Made by a program: the position numbers and the translations under genes
Shown here: positions 1 to 8,035 of the stretch, piece by piece
Layout: every line of letters begins with the position of its first letter
Position numbering within the stretch: the first letter of the stretch is position 1
Notes under the pieces: model-generated
What the model saw: only the letters and a program-made list of their open reading frames with translations
Database searches by the model: none
What the model was told of the DNA's origin: nothing
DNA from: Clostridium sp. CAG:354_28_25
GTDB lineage: Bacteria; Bacillota; Clostridia; TANB77; CAG-508
NCBI GenBank assembly: GCA_001915925.1
Contig: MNRL01000020.1
Location: forward strand, 12,271-76,270
DNA length: 64,000 nt
Direction of reading: 5' to 3'

Positions 1-28
1 CATTATTATTATGTTTAAATTAAATACC

Positions 29-56
29 TTGACTTTTTTATATAAACATATAAAAT
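29..56 (+). promoter_or_regulatory. Probable sigma-A promoter of the prepilin-like gene
   Basis: TTGACT at 29-34 and TAAAAT at 51-56 are separated by 16 nt. The gene starts 60 nt downstream with a GAAGGGAG ribosome site. Seen by eye only. Confidence 0.55.
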
Positions 57-116
57 ATTGTTAAAAGAAAACTGCAAAAGTGTTACGCAATTATACAAAA
101 GAAGGGAGACGTTTAT

Positions 117-533
117 ATGTTAAATAAGGTAAAAGAAGAAAAGGGAATAACATTAGTAGTTTTAATAATAACGATAATTGTATTACTATGTTTAGCAGGA
201 GTTATAGTATACTTAGTATTTGGTCAAGATGGATTAACTGGTAAAGATAATGCACTAGAGGCAGAAAGAGATAAAGCATATGCTAAAGATATTGTAACAA
301 TGGCATTAAAAGTAGTAGAAAAAGAACAAGAACAAGCTCAGATGAATGTTAATGGATTAGTACAAACAAATACAAATCCAGATGTTATAGATGCAGTTGT
401 AAAAGCAATAGATAAATCTTCAAACTTTAAAGAAGGAGCAGATGGACGCTCTGTAGAATATGTTACAAACAATGGAGATAAATATGTAGTTACAATAGAT
501 ACACAAAACTTGAAAGTAAAAGATGTAAACTAA
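117..533 (+). CDS. Prepilin-like protein with type IV N-terminal methylation segment
   Basis: This 138-aa protein begins with a short basic leader (MLNKVKEEKG) followed by a 20-residue hydrophobic helix starting ITLVVLIITIIVLL. That is the layout of type IV prepilins and pseudopilins cut after Gly10 by an A24 peptidase. The conserved Glu at mature position 5 is replaced by Val. The rest is hydrophilic: an EAERDKAYAKDI helix, then a probable small beta domain with a DGRSVEYVTNNGDKYVV stretch. It is preceded by a promoter at 29-56 and a good RBS. The next gene resembles a prepilin peptidase, which supports a pilin-like role, but no pilus ATPase or assembly gene is nearby. The substrate or structure it builds cannot be told. 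Confidence 0.7.
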   Translation: MLNKVKEEKGITLVVLIITIIVLLCLAGVIVYLVFGQDGLTGKDNALEAERDKAYAKDIVTMALKVVEKEQEQAQMNVNGLVQTNTNPDVIDAVVKAIDKSSNFKEGADGRSVEYVTNNGDKYVVTIDTQNLKVKDVN

Positions 534-592
534 AAATATAGTTGTTTAGGTTATAACTTAAAATTGTAAATTAAATATTTATATGATAGAAT

Positions 593-616
593 AGGCATAT
601 ACATTAGTATATGCCT
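593..616. other. Hairpin between the pilin-like and A24-like genes
   Basis: AGGCATATAC (593-602) and GTATATGCCT (607-616) form a perfect 10-bp stem with a 4-nt loop. It is followed by A residues rather than T, so it is not a standard terminator for the plus strand. It could be an mRNA processing or stability hairpin, or an operator. Confidence 0.5.
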
Positions 617-638
617 AAAAAAATGTTAGGAGAAAAAA

Positions 639-1130
639 ATGATTAATTTTATATTTAGTATAATATATTTATTAGTTTTAATAGGAATTGCAATTATAGA
701 TAAAAAAGAACATAAAATTTCTAAAAAGATATTACTTGTAGGTTTTATTGTAGAAGCAATACAAATAATTTATTTATATATAAATAATAAATATCATTTA
801 ATTGAGTATTTAATTTATTTAGTCATATTTGTAATATTATTAATAATAGATACGATTATTATAAGAAAAAAAGGTGAGTCATTATATGTGTTGCAAATTT
901 TAATGCTTTGCATGTATATGGCAATATTTACAGATAAATATATTTTTGCAGTAACAGTTATATATACATTATTAGTTATTGGATTATATATTTTAATTGG
1001 AAAAATTTCTACAATACGAAAAAGAAGAGTAATTAAAAAACAGAATGCTAAAGAACTTGCAAAATTACCAATAGGTTTTTATTTATGTATAGCAGACATA
1101 CTAGTTTTAATATATAGTATAATTATATAA
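639..1130 (+). CDS. Membrane protein resembling a degenerate A24 prepilin peptidase
   Basis: A 163-aa protein with about five hydrophobic segments. Near the N-terminus IAIIDKKEHKISKKI matches the first aspartate motif of A24 peptidases (Asp, then I-x-N-like residues). Near the C-terminus LPIGFYLCIADI resembles the family's FGPFLALG segment. Where the second catalytic motif GxGD is expected there is KKGESLY, with Glu instead of Asp. The gene directly follows a prepilin-like gene, and its RBS TTAGGAG lies just before 639. I infer a divergent or inactive prepilin peptidase, perhaps dedicated to the upstream protein. It could instead be an unrelated small membrane protein. Confidence 0.5.
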   Translation: MINFIFSIIYLLVLIGIAIIDKKEHKISKKILLVGFIVEAIQIIYLYINNKYHLIEYLIYLVIFVILLIIDTIIIRKKGESLYVLQILMLCMYMAIFTDKYIFAVTVIYTLLVIGLYILIGKISTIRKRRVIKKQNAKELAKLPIGFYLCIADILVLIYSIII

Positions 1131-1160
1131 AAGTACTAAAAACATAGGGAGAGTGGAAGT

Positions 1161-2072
1161 ATGAATATAGGAATAGATATAGGAGGAAGTCATATAGGAG
1201 TAGGACTAGTAGGTTCAAGTGGCAAAATAATAAATAAAAAAGAAGTAGATATTACAGAAAAAGACAAGAAAAACATAGAGGAAATGATTATAAATACAAT
1301 TACAAATTTTATTAAAGTGATTTTAAAAGAACAAGACATAGAGACTAAAGAACTTGGATATATAGGAATTGCATCACCAGGAACTATAGAAAATAATTGT
1401 ATATATAATGTTGTAAATTTAGGTGTAGAAAAACTAGATATAGCAAAAATTTTAAATAAAGAATTTGGCTTAGAAGTAAAAATAAAAAATGATGCTAAAT
1501 GTGCAGGTATTGCAGAAAGTATGTATGGAAGCACGAAACCGGCACAGGATAATATATATTTATGTTTAGGAACAGGAATAGGTGGAGCAGCGTTCATAAA
1601 TAATAAATTAGTAGAACCTAGATATAAATCTGGAATGGAATTTGGACATATGATAATACAAAAAGATGGTAGAGAATGTAAATGTGGAAGTAAAGGCTGT
1701 TTCGAAACATATTGCTCTATGAAAGTTTTAAAAAGAGAAATATCAGAAACATTAGAATTAAACGAGAACGAGACAGGGGCAAACATTGTAAATGAAATAA
1801 GAAAACATATAGATGATTTAAGAATAAAGCCACTTATAGAAGAATATGTACAATATTTGGCAATAGGAATAGCAAATTTAATAAATATATTTGAACCAGA
1901 AATTATATGTATAGGTGGAAGTTTTGTTTATATTGGGGATTTAATTATTCCAAGGTTAAAAAAAGCAATTCAAGAAAAAGGCTTATTATTTAATTCCAGA
2001 AAAGAAATAAATATAGTTCTTGCTAGTTTAGGCAATGATGCCGGAATTATTGGAGCCGCAAGCTTATTATAG
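1161..2072 (+). CDS. ROK-family sugar kinase, probable glucokinase
   Basis: 303 aa, the usual ROK length. The N-terminal phosphate-binding motif is GIDIGGSHIGVGLVG (residues 3-17), the second ATP site is LGTGIGGA (about 135-142), and the zinc-binding ROK signature CKCGSKGCFETYC lies at about 173-185. The C-terminal IICIGGSF segment closes the nucleotide site. These proteins phosphorylate glucose, N-acetylglucosamine or related sugars with ATP in the cytoplasm; the exact sugar cannot be read here. The RBS GGGAGAG precedes the ATG. It stands alone between the A24-like gene and the response regulator, 84 nt before the latter, and may share a transcript with either. Confidence 0.85.
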   Translation: MNIGIDIGGSHIGVGLVGSSGKIINKKEVDITEKDKKNIEEMIINTITNFIKVILKEQDIETKELGYIGIASPGTIENNCIYNVVNLGVEKLDIAKILNKEFGLEVKIKNDAKCAGIAESMYGSTKPAQDNIYLCLGTGIGGAAFINNKLVEPRYKSGMEFGHMIIQKDGRECKCGSKGCFETYCSMKVLKREISETLELNENETGANIVNEIRKHIDDLRIKPLIEEYVQYLAIGIANLINIFEPEIICIGGSFVYIGDLIIPRLKKAIQEKGLLFNSRKEINIVLASLGNDAGIIGAASLL

Positions 2073-2156
2073 AAAAAAATTACTTAAATACTTGTACAAA
2101 TTTTAAGATTGTGATATAAATTATGTATGGAATTTTATAAGAAAGGTGGAACATTT

Positions 2157-2885
2157 GTGGAAGGCGAAACAAGTACTGATAAAAAAACGATATTAATTGT
2201 GGATGATGAACAACCAATAATTGATATGCTAGTATATAATTTGGAAAAAGAAGGATATAATACCTTAGAGGCAACAGATGGGGAAAAAGCAGTAGATATA
2301 GCTTTAAATAATACACCTGACTTAATATTATTAGATATTATGATTCCTAAAATGGACGGATTATCTGTTTGCAAAAGAATTAGACATACGTTAAATGTTC
2401 CAATTATAATGCTTAGTGCAAAAGGCGAAGAAATAGATAAAATATTAGGATTGGAATTAGGAGCAGATGATTATATAACAAAACCTTTTAGTATAAGAGA
2501 GTTAATGGCAAGAATAAAAGCTAATTTAAGAAAAGGTAAAGGAAGTTACGAAGACGGAAAGCTAGAGGCAAATACAAATAAAATAATTGTAGGAGATTTA
2601 CAATTAGATGTTGATAAATTCGAAACAAGAGTTAAAAATAAAGTTATAGATTTAACATTAAGAGAGTTTGAAGTATTAAAATATTTAGCAAATCAATTGG
2701 GTCAAGTTGTAACAAGAGAAACTCTACTAGAAAAAGTATGGGGATATGAATATTATGGTGATATCAGAACTGTAGATGTGACTGTAAGAAGAATAAGAGA
2801 AAAGATAGAAGAAGATACATCAAATCCAAAAATATTAATAACTAAAAGAGGAGTAGGTTATTATATAGCTACAGGTGATAAATAA
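2157..2885 (+). CDS. walR: OmpR/PhoB-type response regulator, WalR-like
   Basis: The receiver domain begins ILIVDDEQPIIDML, has the phospho-acceptor in LILLDIMIPKMDG, the conserved Thr/Ser of MLSAKG, and Lys in ITKPFSIREL. A winged-helix DNA-binding domain follows, with DLTLREFEVLKYL and TVDVTVRRIREKIE. I choose the GTG at 2157 because AAAGGTGG lies 7 nt before it; an upstream ATG at 2127 has no ribosome site. The predicted protein is 242 aa. The close match of the receiver to WalR/YycF (DDE.PI.D.L..NL.KEGY) and the adjacent PAS-containing kinase suggest the essential cell-wall homeostasis system. PhoP/PhoR cannot be excluded, because no walHI or walJ genes follow. Confidence 0.8.
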   Translation: MEGETSTDKKTILIVDDEQPIIDMLVYNLEKEGYNTLEATDGEKAVDIALNNTPDLILLDIMIPKMDGLSVCKRIRHTLNVPIIMLSAKGEEIDKILGLELGADDYITKPFSIRELMARIKANLRKGKGSYEDGKLEANTNKIIVGDLQLDVDKFETRVKNKVIDLTLREFEVLKYLANQLGQVVTRETLLEKVWGYEYYGDIRTVDVTVRRIREKIEEDTSNPKILITKRGVGYYIATGDK

Positions 2886-2944
2886 ATATAAATTAAGCCA
2901 CTATCAAAATATTTAGTAGGTTATATTTGGAGTAAATCCAATAA

Positions 2945-3029
2945 ATTGTGGGAAAAAATTCACAATGCAAATGAGTAAAAATCGTCGGTCGAAATACAGA
3001 TATGTAGTCTATTTTAACTGGCGATTTTA
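2945..3029 (+). other. Structured spacer between response regulator and kinase genes
   Basis: The 191 nt between the two genes contain two hairpins. ATTGTG...CACAAT spans 2945-2966. A longer imperfect stem pairs AAAATCGTCGGT (about 2978-2989) with ACTGGCGATTTT (about 3017-3028), using G-U pairs around a loop of roughly 27 nt. Neither is followed directly by a clear T-tract. Function unknown. Confidence 0.4.
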
Positions 3030-3076
3030 TTAGTATAATAAAAATCACTTAAAAGTAGTGTAACAAGGAGTAATAA

Positions 3077-4579
3077 ATGATAAAGAATATACAATTGAAA
3101 ATAGTATTAATATTTTTTATATTAGGAATGTTTATAATTATAGGGTTAGGGTTATTTTTTACTAACTCATTAGAAGCAATAAATACTGCTTTAAATACAG
3201 CTCAAATTACAGATGTAATAATAGAAGAAATTAATAATATTAAAACAATATCTATGATTTCTTTAGTATTATTAGGGGCAATTAGCATTATTGTAGGAAT
3301 TTTTCTTTCAAAAACGGTAGTAAAGCCTATAGATAAATTAATAAAAAATGCAGAAAAGTTAACTTCAAATGAAAAAAATGCTCATGTGGAAAACAAGAAT
3401 GAGATAGACAATTTGGCAGATACTTTCGAGGAAATGACAACAAAATTGCAAACTAACTTATCAGAGATTTCTACTCAAAAAAAGCAAATGGAAACAATTC
3501 TTTTACATATGAGTGATGGTATAATTGCTTTTAATATGGAAGGAAAGGTAATATTAATAAATCCAGCTGCAACAAGAGCATTATCTATAATGGAAGAAGA
3601 TACAGATTTTGAAACAATTTTTAAAAATGTAAATATAGACATTAACATGGAAAAAATAATCTACCTAGAAGATTGGACATCATCAGAGCAGAAAGTAAAA
3701 GTAAAAGACAGATATTTAAATCTAGCGTTTGAAATATTAAAAGATGAAAAAGATAGACCAGCAGGAGTTATGGTTCTTATACAAGATATAACAGAACATG
3801 TAAAACTAGATAATATGAGAAAAGAATTTGTAGCAGATGTATCACACGAGTTAAAAACACCAATAACATCAATAATGGGCTATGCAGATACTTTGCTAGA
3901 AACAGACCATGATAAAGAAATAGAGACTAAATTTTTAGGTGTAATATCTTCAGAGGCGAAAAGAATGTCAAAATTAGTAACAGATTTATTATCTCTTTCT
4001 AGATTTGATAGTAACAAGACAAATATAGTAAAAGAAGAGTTTGATTTAGGAGAGCTTGCTAAGAAATGCCAAGAGAAACTTCAAATAGAAATAGATAAGA
4101 AACATCTACAAGTACATTGTTTAGTTACTGCAAATGTACCACCTGTATATGCAGAAAAGGATGGAATAGAGAGAGTAATAATAAATATATTATCAAACAG
4201 TATCAAATATACAAATGAAAATGGAACGATTAATATTTATGTAGGATTTGTATATAATGATGCGTACATAAAATTTATAGATACAGGAATAGGTATTCCA
4301 GAAGAAGATTTAGAAAGAATTTTCGAAAGATTTTATAGAGTAGATAAAGCCAGAACTAGAGAAATGGGTGGAACTGGCTTAGGTCTTTCAATAGCAAAAG
4401 AAATATTAGATAGAAATAATGGAACAATAGATATAAAAAGTAAACTTAATGAAGGAACAGAAGTTGTAATAAGAATACCTACAAAGACAAATAACAAATT
4501 TATCCTAAAGGAGGAAGAAAACTTAAATGAAGGAGAAGCTAGAAGACAACCAAATATCCAGGAACAAAAAGATAATTAA
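3077..4579 (+). CDS. walK: Membrane sensor histidine kinase, WalK-like
   Basis: 500 aa. Transmembrane helix 1 is at about 7-28 and helix 2 at about 60-80, enclosing a short outside loop of roughly 35 residues. A HAMP linker starts at VVKPIDKLIKNAEKL, a PAS domain at ETILLHMSDGIIAFNMEG, and HisKA carries the phospho-acceptor His in VSHELKTPITS (about 255). The HATPase domain has N (NILSNSIKYT), G1 (DTGIGIP), F (FERFYRVD) and G2 (GGTGLGLSI) boxes, so it looks fully active. The outside loop is shorter than the folded sensor of Bacillus WalK. The last 53 nt overlap lepB, implying translational coupling. Confidence 0.8.
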   Translation: MIKNIQLKIVLIFFILGMFIIIGLGLFFTNSLEAINTALNTAQITDVIIEEINNIKTISMISLVLLGAISIIVGIFLSKTVVKPIDKLIKNAEKLTSNEKNAHVENKNEIDNLADTFEEMTTKLQTNLSEISTQKKQMETILLHMSDGIIAFNMEGKVILINPAATRALSIMEEDTDFETIFKNVNIDINMEKIIYLEDWTSSEQKVKVKDRYLNLAFEILKDEKDRPAGVMVLIQDITEHVKLDNMRKEFVADVSHELKTPITSIMGYADTLLETDHDKEIETKFLGVISSEAKRMSKLVTDLLSLSRFDSNKTNIVKEEFDLGELAKKCQEKLQIEIDKKHLQVHCLVTANVPPVYAEKDGIERVIINILSNSIKYTNENGTINIYVGFVYNDAYIKFIDTGIGIPEEDLERIFERFYRVDKARTREMGGTGLGLSIAKEILDRNNGTIDIKSKLNEGTEVVIRIPTKTNNKFILKEEENLNEGEARRQPNIQEQKDN

Positions 4580-5204
4580 AGAAATTGGTGGCTGGATTAT
4601 TTGTATAGTAATTGCAGTTATATTAGCTTTATTAATAAAATATTTTATTTTAACTCCAACAGTTGTAAAACAGGAATCAATGTATCCTACATTAGAAGAA
4701 AACCAAAGATTAATTTTAAATAGACTTGGAAGAACTTTTAAACAAATGCCAAAAAGGGGAGACATAATTACCTTCGAAGCCCCAACGGTTACTTACCGAA
4801 CAGAGGAAGATACAGATATTTCTAATCCTGTAGCAATTTATGAAGATGAAGAAAGAAATATTTTTGGAAATTTTAGCTACAATGTATTAGAAATTGGAAA
4901 GACAAGTTATATTAAAAGAGTTATAGGATTGCCAGGTGACCATGTACAAATAAAAAATGGCAAAGTATATATAAATGAAGAGGAATTAGAAGAGGATTAC
5001 TTACAGCCAGGAATTATAACAGATGATGCAGAGGGAATATTTTATGATATTATAGTTCCAGAAAACACTGTATTTGCAATGGGAGATAATAGAAACTCAA
5101 GTGTAGACTGTAGAGCTTTTGGATGTATCCCATTAGAAAGAATAGAAGGAAAAGTCTTAATAAGATTTTGGCCACTTAATGAATTTGGAAAAGTAGAAGA
5201 GTAG
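4527..5204 (+). CDS. lepB: Signal peptidase I
   Basis: 225 aa, an S26 signal peptidase anchored by one N-terminal helix (WIICIVIAVILALLIKYFIL). Catalytic Ser is in QESMYPTL (about residue 51) and the general-base Lys in SYIKRVIGLPGDHV (about 131). The box E motif MGDNRNSSVDCRAFGCIP is intact. It cleaves exported preproteins on the outer face of the membrane. An insert of acidic residues between the Ser and Lys motifs (YRTEEDTDISNPVAIYEDEE) is larger than in minimal Bacillus enzymes. The AAAGGAGG site at 4507-4514 lies inside walK, 12 nt before the ATG, so start and coupling are reasonably certain. Confidence 0.92.
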   Translation: MKEKLEDNQISRNKKIIKEIGGWIICIVIAVILALLIKYFILTPTVVKQESMYPTLEENQRLILNRLGRTFKQMPKRGDIITFEAPTVTYRTEEDTDISNPVAIYEDEERNIFGNFSYNVLEIGKTSYIKRVIGLPGDHVQIKNGKVYINEEELEEDYLQPGIITDDAEGIFYDIIVPENTVFAMGDNRNSSVDCRAFGCIPLERIEGKVLIRFWPLNEFGKVEE

Positions 5205-5215
5205 GAGGAATAGAC

Positions 5216-6142
5216 TTGTTCGAAAATATTGCAGGTCATGAGAATATAAAAAATATTTTATCAAATAACATAAATACAAAAAATATATTGCATAGTTATT
5301 TATTTATAGGAGAAGAGGGAATAGGAAAAAAGATGCTTGCAAAAGAATTTGCAAAAGCAATTTTGTGTACTTCAGAAAATAATAAACCATGCAATATTTG
5401 TAAATCATGTGTAGAATTTAATACAAATAATAATGCAAATTTTAATTTGATAAATGAAGAGGGAAGCGCAATAAAAATAGAGCAAATAAGAAATATGCAA
5501 GTTAAAATTGCAGAGAAACCAATAAATTCGGACTATAAAATGTATTTAATTAATGATGCAGAACTAATGACGCAAGAAGCACAAAACTGTTTATTAAAAA
5601 CATTAGAAGAACCGCCAGAGTATGTTGTTATAATACTTATAACATCAAATGAAAATAAAGTTTTAAATACTATAAAATCTAGATGTATGAAATTATATTT
5701 TAATAATTTAGATAAGAACAGTGTAAAAAAAGTGCTAACAGAAAAGTTCGAAATGGAAGATATAAATGATTCTTTTTTAGATGCTGTAGGTGGAAGTATA
5801 AAAAAAGCACTATTAATTAAAGAAAAATTGTCAGAATATGAGCAAATAACTAAATTATTTGATATAATAGATAAAGAAAATTTAGTTAACTTTATAAATT
5901 CAGCAAGTATAATATATGAAAATAAAGATGATATTTATAATATTTTGGATTATATAAATATTTTATTAGATATCAAAATTAGATCAAATTCAAACAATTC
6001 GTTTAAATTTGCAAATTGTATTTTTACAGTAGAAGAAGTTAAGAAAAGATTAAGAGCAAATAGTAATTATGATATGTCTATAGACTATCTACTGATGAAT
6101 ATGTGGAAGGAGATTAATGGTGAAAGAAGTAGTAGGTATTAA
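5216..6142 (+). CDS. holB: DNA polymerase III delta' subunit
   Basis: 308 aa. It is a clamp-loader AAA+ protein with Walker A-like GEEGIGKKMLA, a four-cysteine zinc module (CTSENNKPCNICKSC, about 60-75), sensor region LLKTLEEPPEYVVIIL and SRC in KSRCMKLYF. The start is TTG at 5216, supported by AGGAGG 7 nt upstream and the usual MFENIAGHENIK opening. It follows lepB by 11 nt and overlaps the next gene by 23 nt, so it is in the same transcription unit. The lepB neighbourhood is unusual, but holB next to ricT/yaaT is the classic Firmicutes order. Confidence 0.88.
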   Translation: MFENIAGHENIKNILSNNINTKNILHSYLFIGEEGIGKKMLAKEFAKAILCTSENNKPCNICKSCVEFNTNNNANFNLINEEGSAIKIEQIRNMQVKIAEKPINSDYKMYLINDAELMTQEAQNCLLKTLEEPPEYVVIILITSNENKVLNTIKSRCMKLYFNNLDKNSVKKVLTEKFEMEDINDSFLDAVGGSIKKALLIKEKLSEYEQITKLFDIIDKENLVNFINSASIIYENKDDIYNILDYINILLDIKIRSNSNNSFKFANCIFTVEEVKKRLRANSNYDMSIDYLLMNMWKEINGERSSRY

Positions 6143-7034
6143 ATTTAAAAAGCCAGGTAAAATATATTTTTTTGATCCAGCAGGCTTAAAGTTAAATTTA
6201 CAGGATACAGTTATAGCTGACACTGCAAATGGTGAGGAATTTGCTAAAATAGCTATGGCTAATAAATTAATGCCTGATGAAAAAATCGTAGAACCTTTAA
6301 GAAAAGTATTAAGAGTTGCTACCAAGAAAGATATAAGACAAAATGAAGAGAACAAGCAAAAAGAAAAAGAAGCTTTTAAGATTGCATTAGATAAGATTGC
6401 AAAACATAAATTACCAATGAAGCTTATAGATGTAGAATATAAATTTGATAGATCAAAAATATTATTCTATTTTACAGCAGATGGTAGAATTGACTTTAGA
6501 GAATTAGTAAAAGATCTAGCTGCAATATTTAAGACTAGAATAGAACTTAGACAAATTGGTGTAAGAGACGAAGTTAGAAGAATGGGTGGCAATGGAGTTT
6601 GTGGAAGAGAGCTTTGTTGCTGTAGTTTTCTAAATAACTTTGATGCAGTTTCTATAAAAATGGCTAAAGAACAAAACATGTCACTAAATCCATCTAAAAT
6701 ATCCGGAGTATGTGGTAGATTAATGTGTTGTTTAAAATATGAACAAGAGGCATATGAAGAAAAATTGGGAAGGTTACCAAAAGTAGGTTCTATAGTAGAA
6801 ACAGTTGATGGAGAGGGAACTGTAGATAGTGTAGAAATTCTTAAAGAAAATGTAAGAGTAAAATTTGAAGATGATGATGGATATCATTATAAAAGATATA
6901 AAGCAGAGGATGTAAAGCTAATTAAAGCAAGCGAGACAGAGGAAATTGACCCAGAAGAAAAAGAAAATGAAAAAGAATTAGAAGAGCTTGAAAATTTAGC
7001 AAAAAATGATATATTAGTAGAAGACGAAATGTAG
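6120..7034 (+). CDS. ricT: RicT/YaaT, PSP1-domain regulator of RNase Y
   Basis: 304 aa from the GTG at 6120. AAGGAG at 6107-6112 gives 7 nt spacing to it, against 4 nt for the ATG at 6117, and the resulting MKEVVGIKFKKPGKIYFF aligns end to end with the known YaaT start. The PSP1 domain carries the cysteine pairs CGRELCCCSF and CGRLMCCLKY that bind an Fe-S cluster in the Bacillus RicAFT complex. Known family role: it partners RicA and RicF to steer RNase Y cleavage, and so affects sporulation and competence. No ricA or ricF is seen here. The C-terminal tail (from about residue 265) is strongly acidic. Confidence 0.85.
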   Translation: MKEVVGIKFKKPGKIYFFDPAGLKLNLQDTVIADTANGEEFAKIAMANKLMPDEKIVEPLRKVLRVATKKDIRQNEENKQKEKEAFKIALDKIAKHKLPMKLIDVEYKFDRSKILFYFTADGRIDFRELVKDLAAIFKTRIELRQIGVRDEVRRMGGNGVCGRELCCCSFLNNFDAVSIKMAKEQNMSLNPSKISGVCGRLMCCLKYEQEAYEEKLGRLPKVGSIVETVDGEGTVDSVEILKENVRVKFEDDDGYHYKRYKAEDVKLIKASETEEIDPEEKENEKELEELENLAKNDILVEDEM

Positions 7035-7067
7035 CAAAAAATATAGTAATGAAAGGTGGTGAATATT

Positions 7068-7244
7068 ATGGCATATAAAATAACAGATAAATGTATAAGT
7101 TGTGGAGCTTGTGCAGCAGAATGTCCAGTAGGATGCATTTCACAAGGAGATGATAAATTCGTAATAGATCCAGAAGCTTGTATCTCTTGTGGTACATGTG
7201 CGGGAGTTTGTCCAGTTGAAGCGCCAGAAGAAGCGAACGATTAG
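7068..7244 (+). CDS. 2[4Fe-4S] ferredoxin
   Basis: A 58-aa protein beginning MAYKITDKCISCGACAAECP. Two CxxCxxCxxxCP motifs (CISCGACAAECP and CISCGTCAGVCP) bind two [4Fe-4S] clusters, as in clostridial ferredoxins. The start at 7068 follows AAAGGTGGTGA at 7052-7062; GTG codons at 7056 and 7059 lie inside that site. It is a low-potential electron carrier, likely for the POR complex encoded at 8.6-11.8 kb. The final residues are acidic (EAPEEAND). It is the last gene before a long hairpin. Confidence 0.95.
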   Translation: MAYKITDKCISCGACAAECPVGCISQGDDKFVIDPEACISCGTCAGVCPVEAPEEAND

Positions 7245-7300
7245 TTTGTTTGGGGTAGATATCTGGTTGCAGCGCCAGAGAAAAAATAATTACATAGATT

Positions 7301-7352
7301 AAAATAGGTTCTACAATTATAGAAATTGAATAATAATTGTAGGACCTATTTT
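7301..7352 (+). terminator. Long 20-bp hairpin after ferredoxin, probable terminator
   Basis: Arm 7301-7320 (AAAATAGGTTCTACAATTAT) pairs with 7333-7352 with only one G-U wobble and a 12-nt loop. The right arm ends in TTTT. The near-perfect 52-bp palindrome is longer than an ordinary terminator. Confidence 0.6.
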
Positions 7353-7431
7353 AAATAAGGGTTCCTTAAGCGAAAGTACAGATTGTTCTATTGACCCATT
7401 AATAAAAAAATTTAATTGCATAATATAAGAA

Positions 7432-7468
7432 AAAAAGCTAAATTAATTAAAAACTAATCTAGCTTTTT
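7432..7468. terminator. Bidirectional terminator between ferredoxin and hicB
   Basis: AAAAAGCTA (7432-7440) and TAGCTTTTT (7460-7468) flank an AT-rich, partly paired loop. A and T runs on both sides suit the two converging genes. Confidence 0.6.
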
Positions 7469-7523
7469 ACGTTTAGATAATAAATGCGATTTATTAATAT
7501 ATATTATATGAAATAGAGAAAAA

Positions 7524-7916
7524 TTAGTCAATACCTAACTTTTCTTTCAAACCTTCTTGCAAAACTTGAGAGAAATTAATATTATTTTTTTCTGCTAAGT
7601 AATTTAACCATTCTGGTATAGTTAATGTTTTTTTAATAGATTTATTATTGAATTTTTTACGATATTCATCCATATCAATACCTACTAATGAAATAAATTG
7701 ATTTTTACCTAAATTAATGTTAGAAAAATCTAATGTTGGGGATGGAAAGCGTGTAAAATTATCTAAATATAATCCCATAGCATCTTGTGCCATTAAGTAA
7801 GCATTTTGGATACTGTCTCCAAAAGTTGAGCATCCTTTTAAATCGATAAATTCAACATTATAACATTTACCATCATAAGTAAATATTGCTGGAAAGACAG
7901 TTAGTTGATTCTTCAT
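7524..7916 (-). CDS. hicB: HicB-family antitoxin
   Basis: 130 aa. The N-terminal partial RNase-H-like HicB fold is seen in LTVFPAIFTYDGKCYNVEFIDLKGCSTFGDSIQNAYLMA, where the G-C-x-T-x-G-D-S pattern is typical. The C-terminal ribbon-helix-helix segment (KKTLTIPEWLNYLAEKNN) should bind DNA. The ATG at 7916 follows GGAGGTAATAAA. The family neutralises HicA mRNA-interferase and represses its own promoter. Here the partner hicA (8036-8213) is broken, so this is an antitoxin without a working toxin. An in-frame upstream ATG at 7979 would add 21 hydrophobic residues and has a more distant GGAGG; I consider it less likely. Confidence 0.8.
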   Translation of the reverse strand: MKNQLTVFPAIFTYDGKCYNVEFIDLKGCSTFGDSIQNAYLMAQDAMGLYLDNFTRFPSPTLDFSNINLGKNQFISLVGIDMDEYRKKFNNKSIKKTLTIPEWLNYLAEKNNINFSQVLQEGLKEKLGID

Positions 7917-7977
7917 TTTATTACCTCCAATTAATAAAATAGAAAGGAGAAAAAAGCATGGCAAACAAACACATATC

Positions 7978-8016
7978 ATAAATTTAAAGCTCCTCCTAAA
8001 TATACTTTAAATTTAT
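7978..8016. other. 12-bp inverted repeat between hicA remnant and hicB
   Basis: ATAAATTTAAAG (7978-7989) and CTTTAAATTTAT (8005-8016) are a perfect inverted repeat enclosing a 15-nt loop that, on the minus strand, contains GGAGGAG. It may be an operator, or an RNA hairpin presenting a ribosome site. Confidence 0.5.
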
Positions 8017-8035
8017 ATTAATTAGGAAGGGCTAT

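Noticed and set aside
7958..7981. Seven-codon plus-strand ORF (MANKHIS) with a good ribosome site
   Set aside because: Too short to support as a gene; it lies in the hicAB spacer and may be chance. Mentioned only with the inverted repeat.
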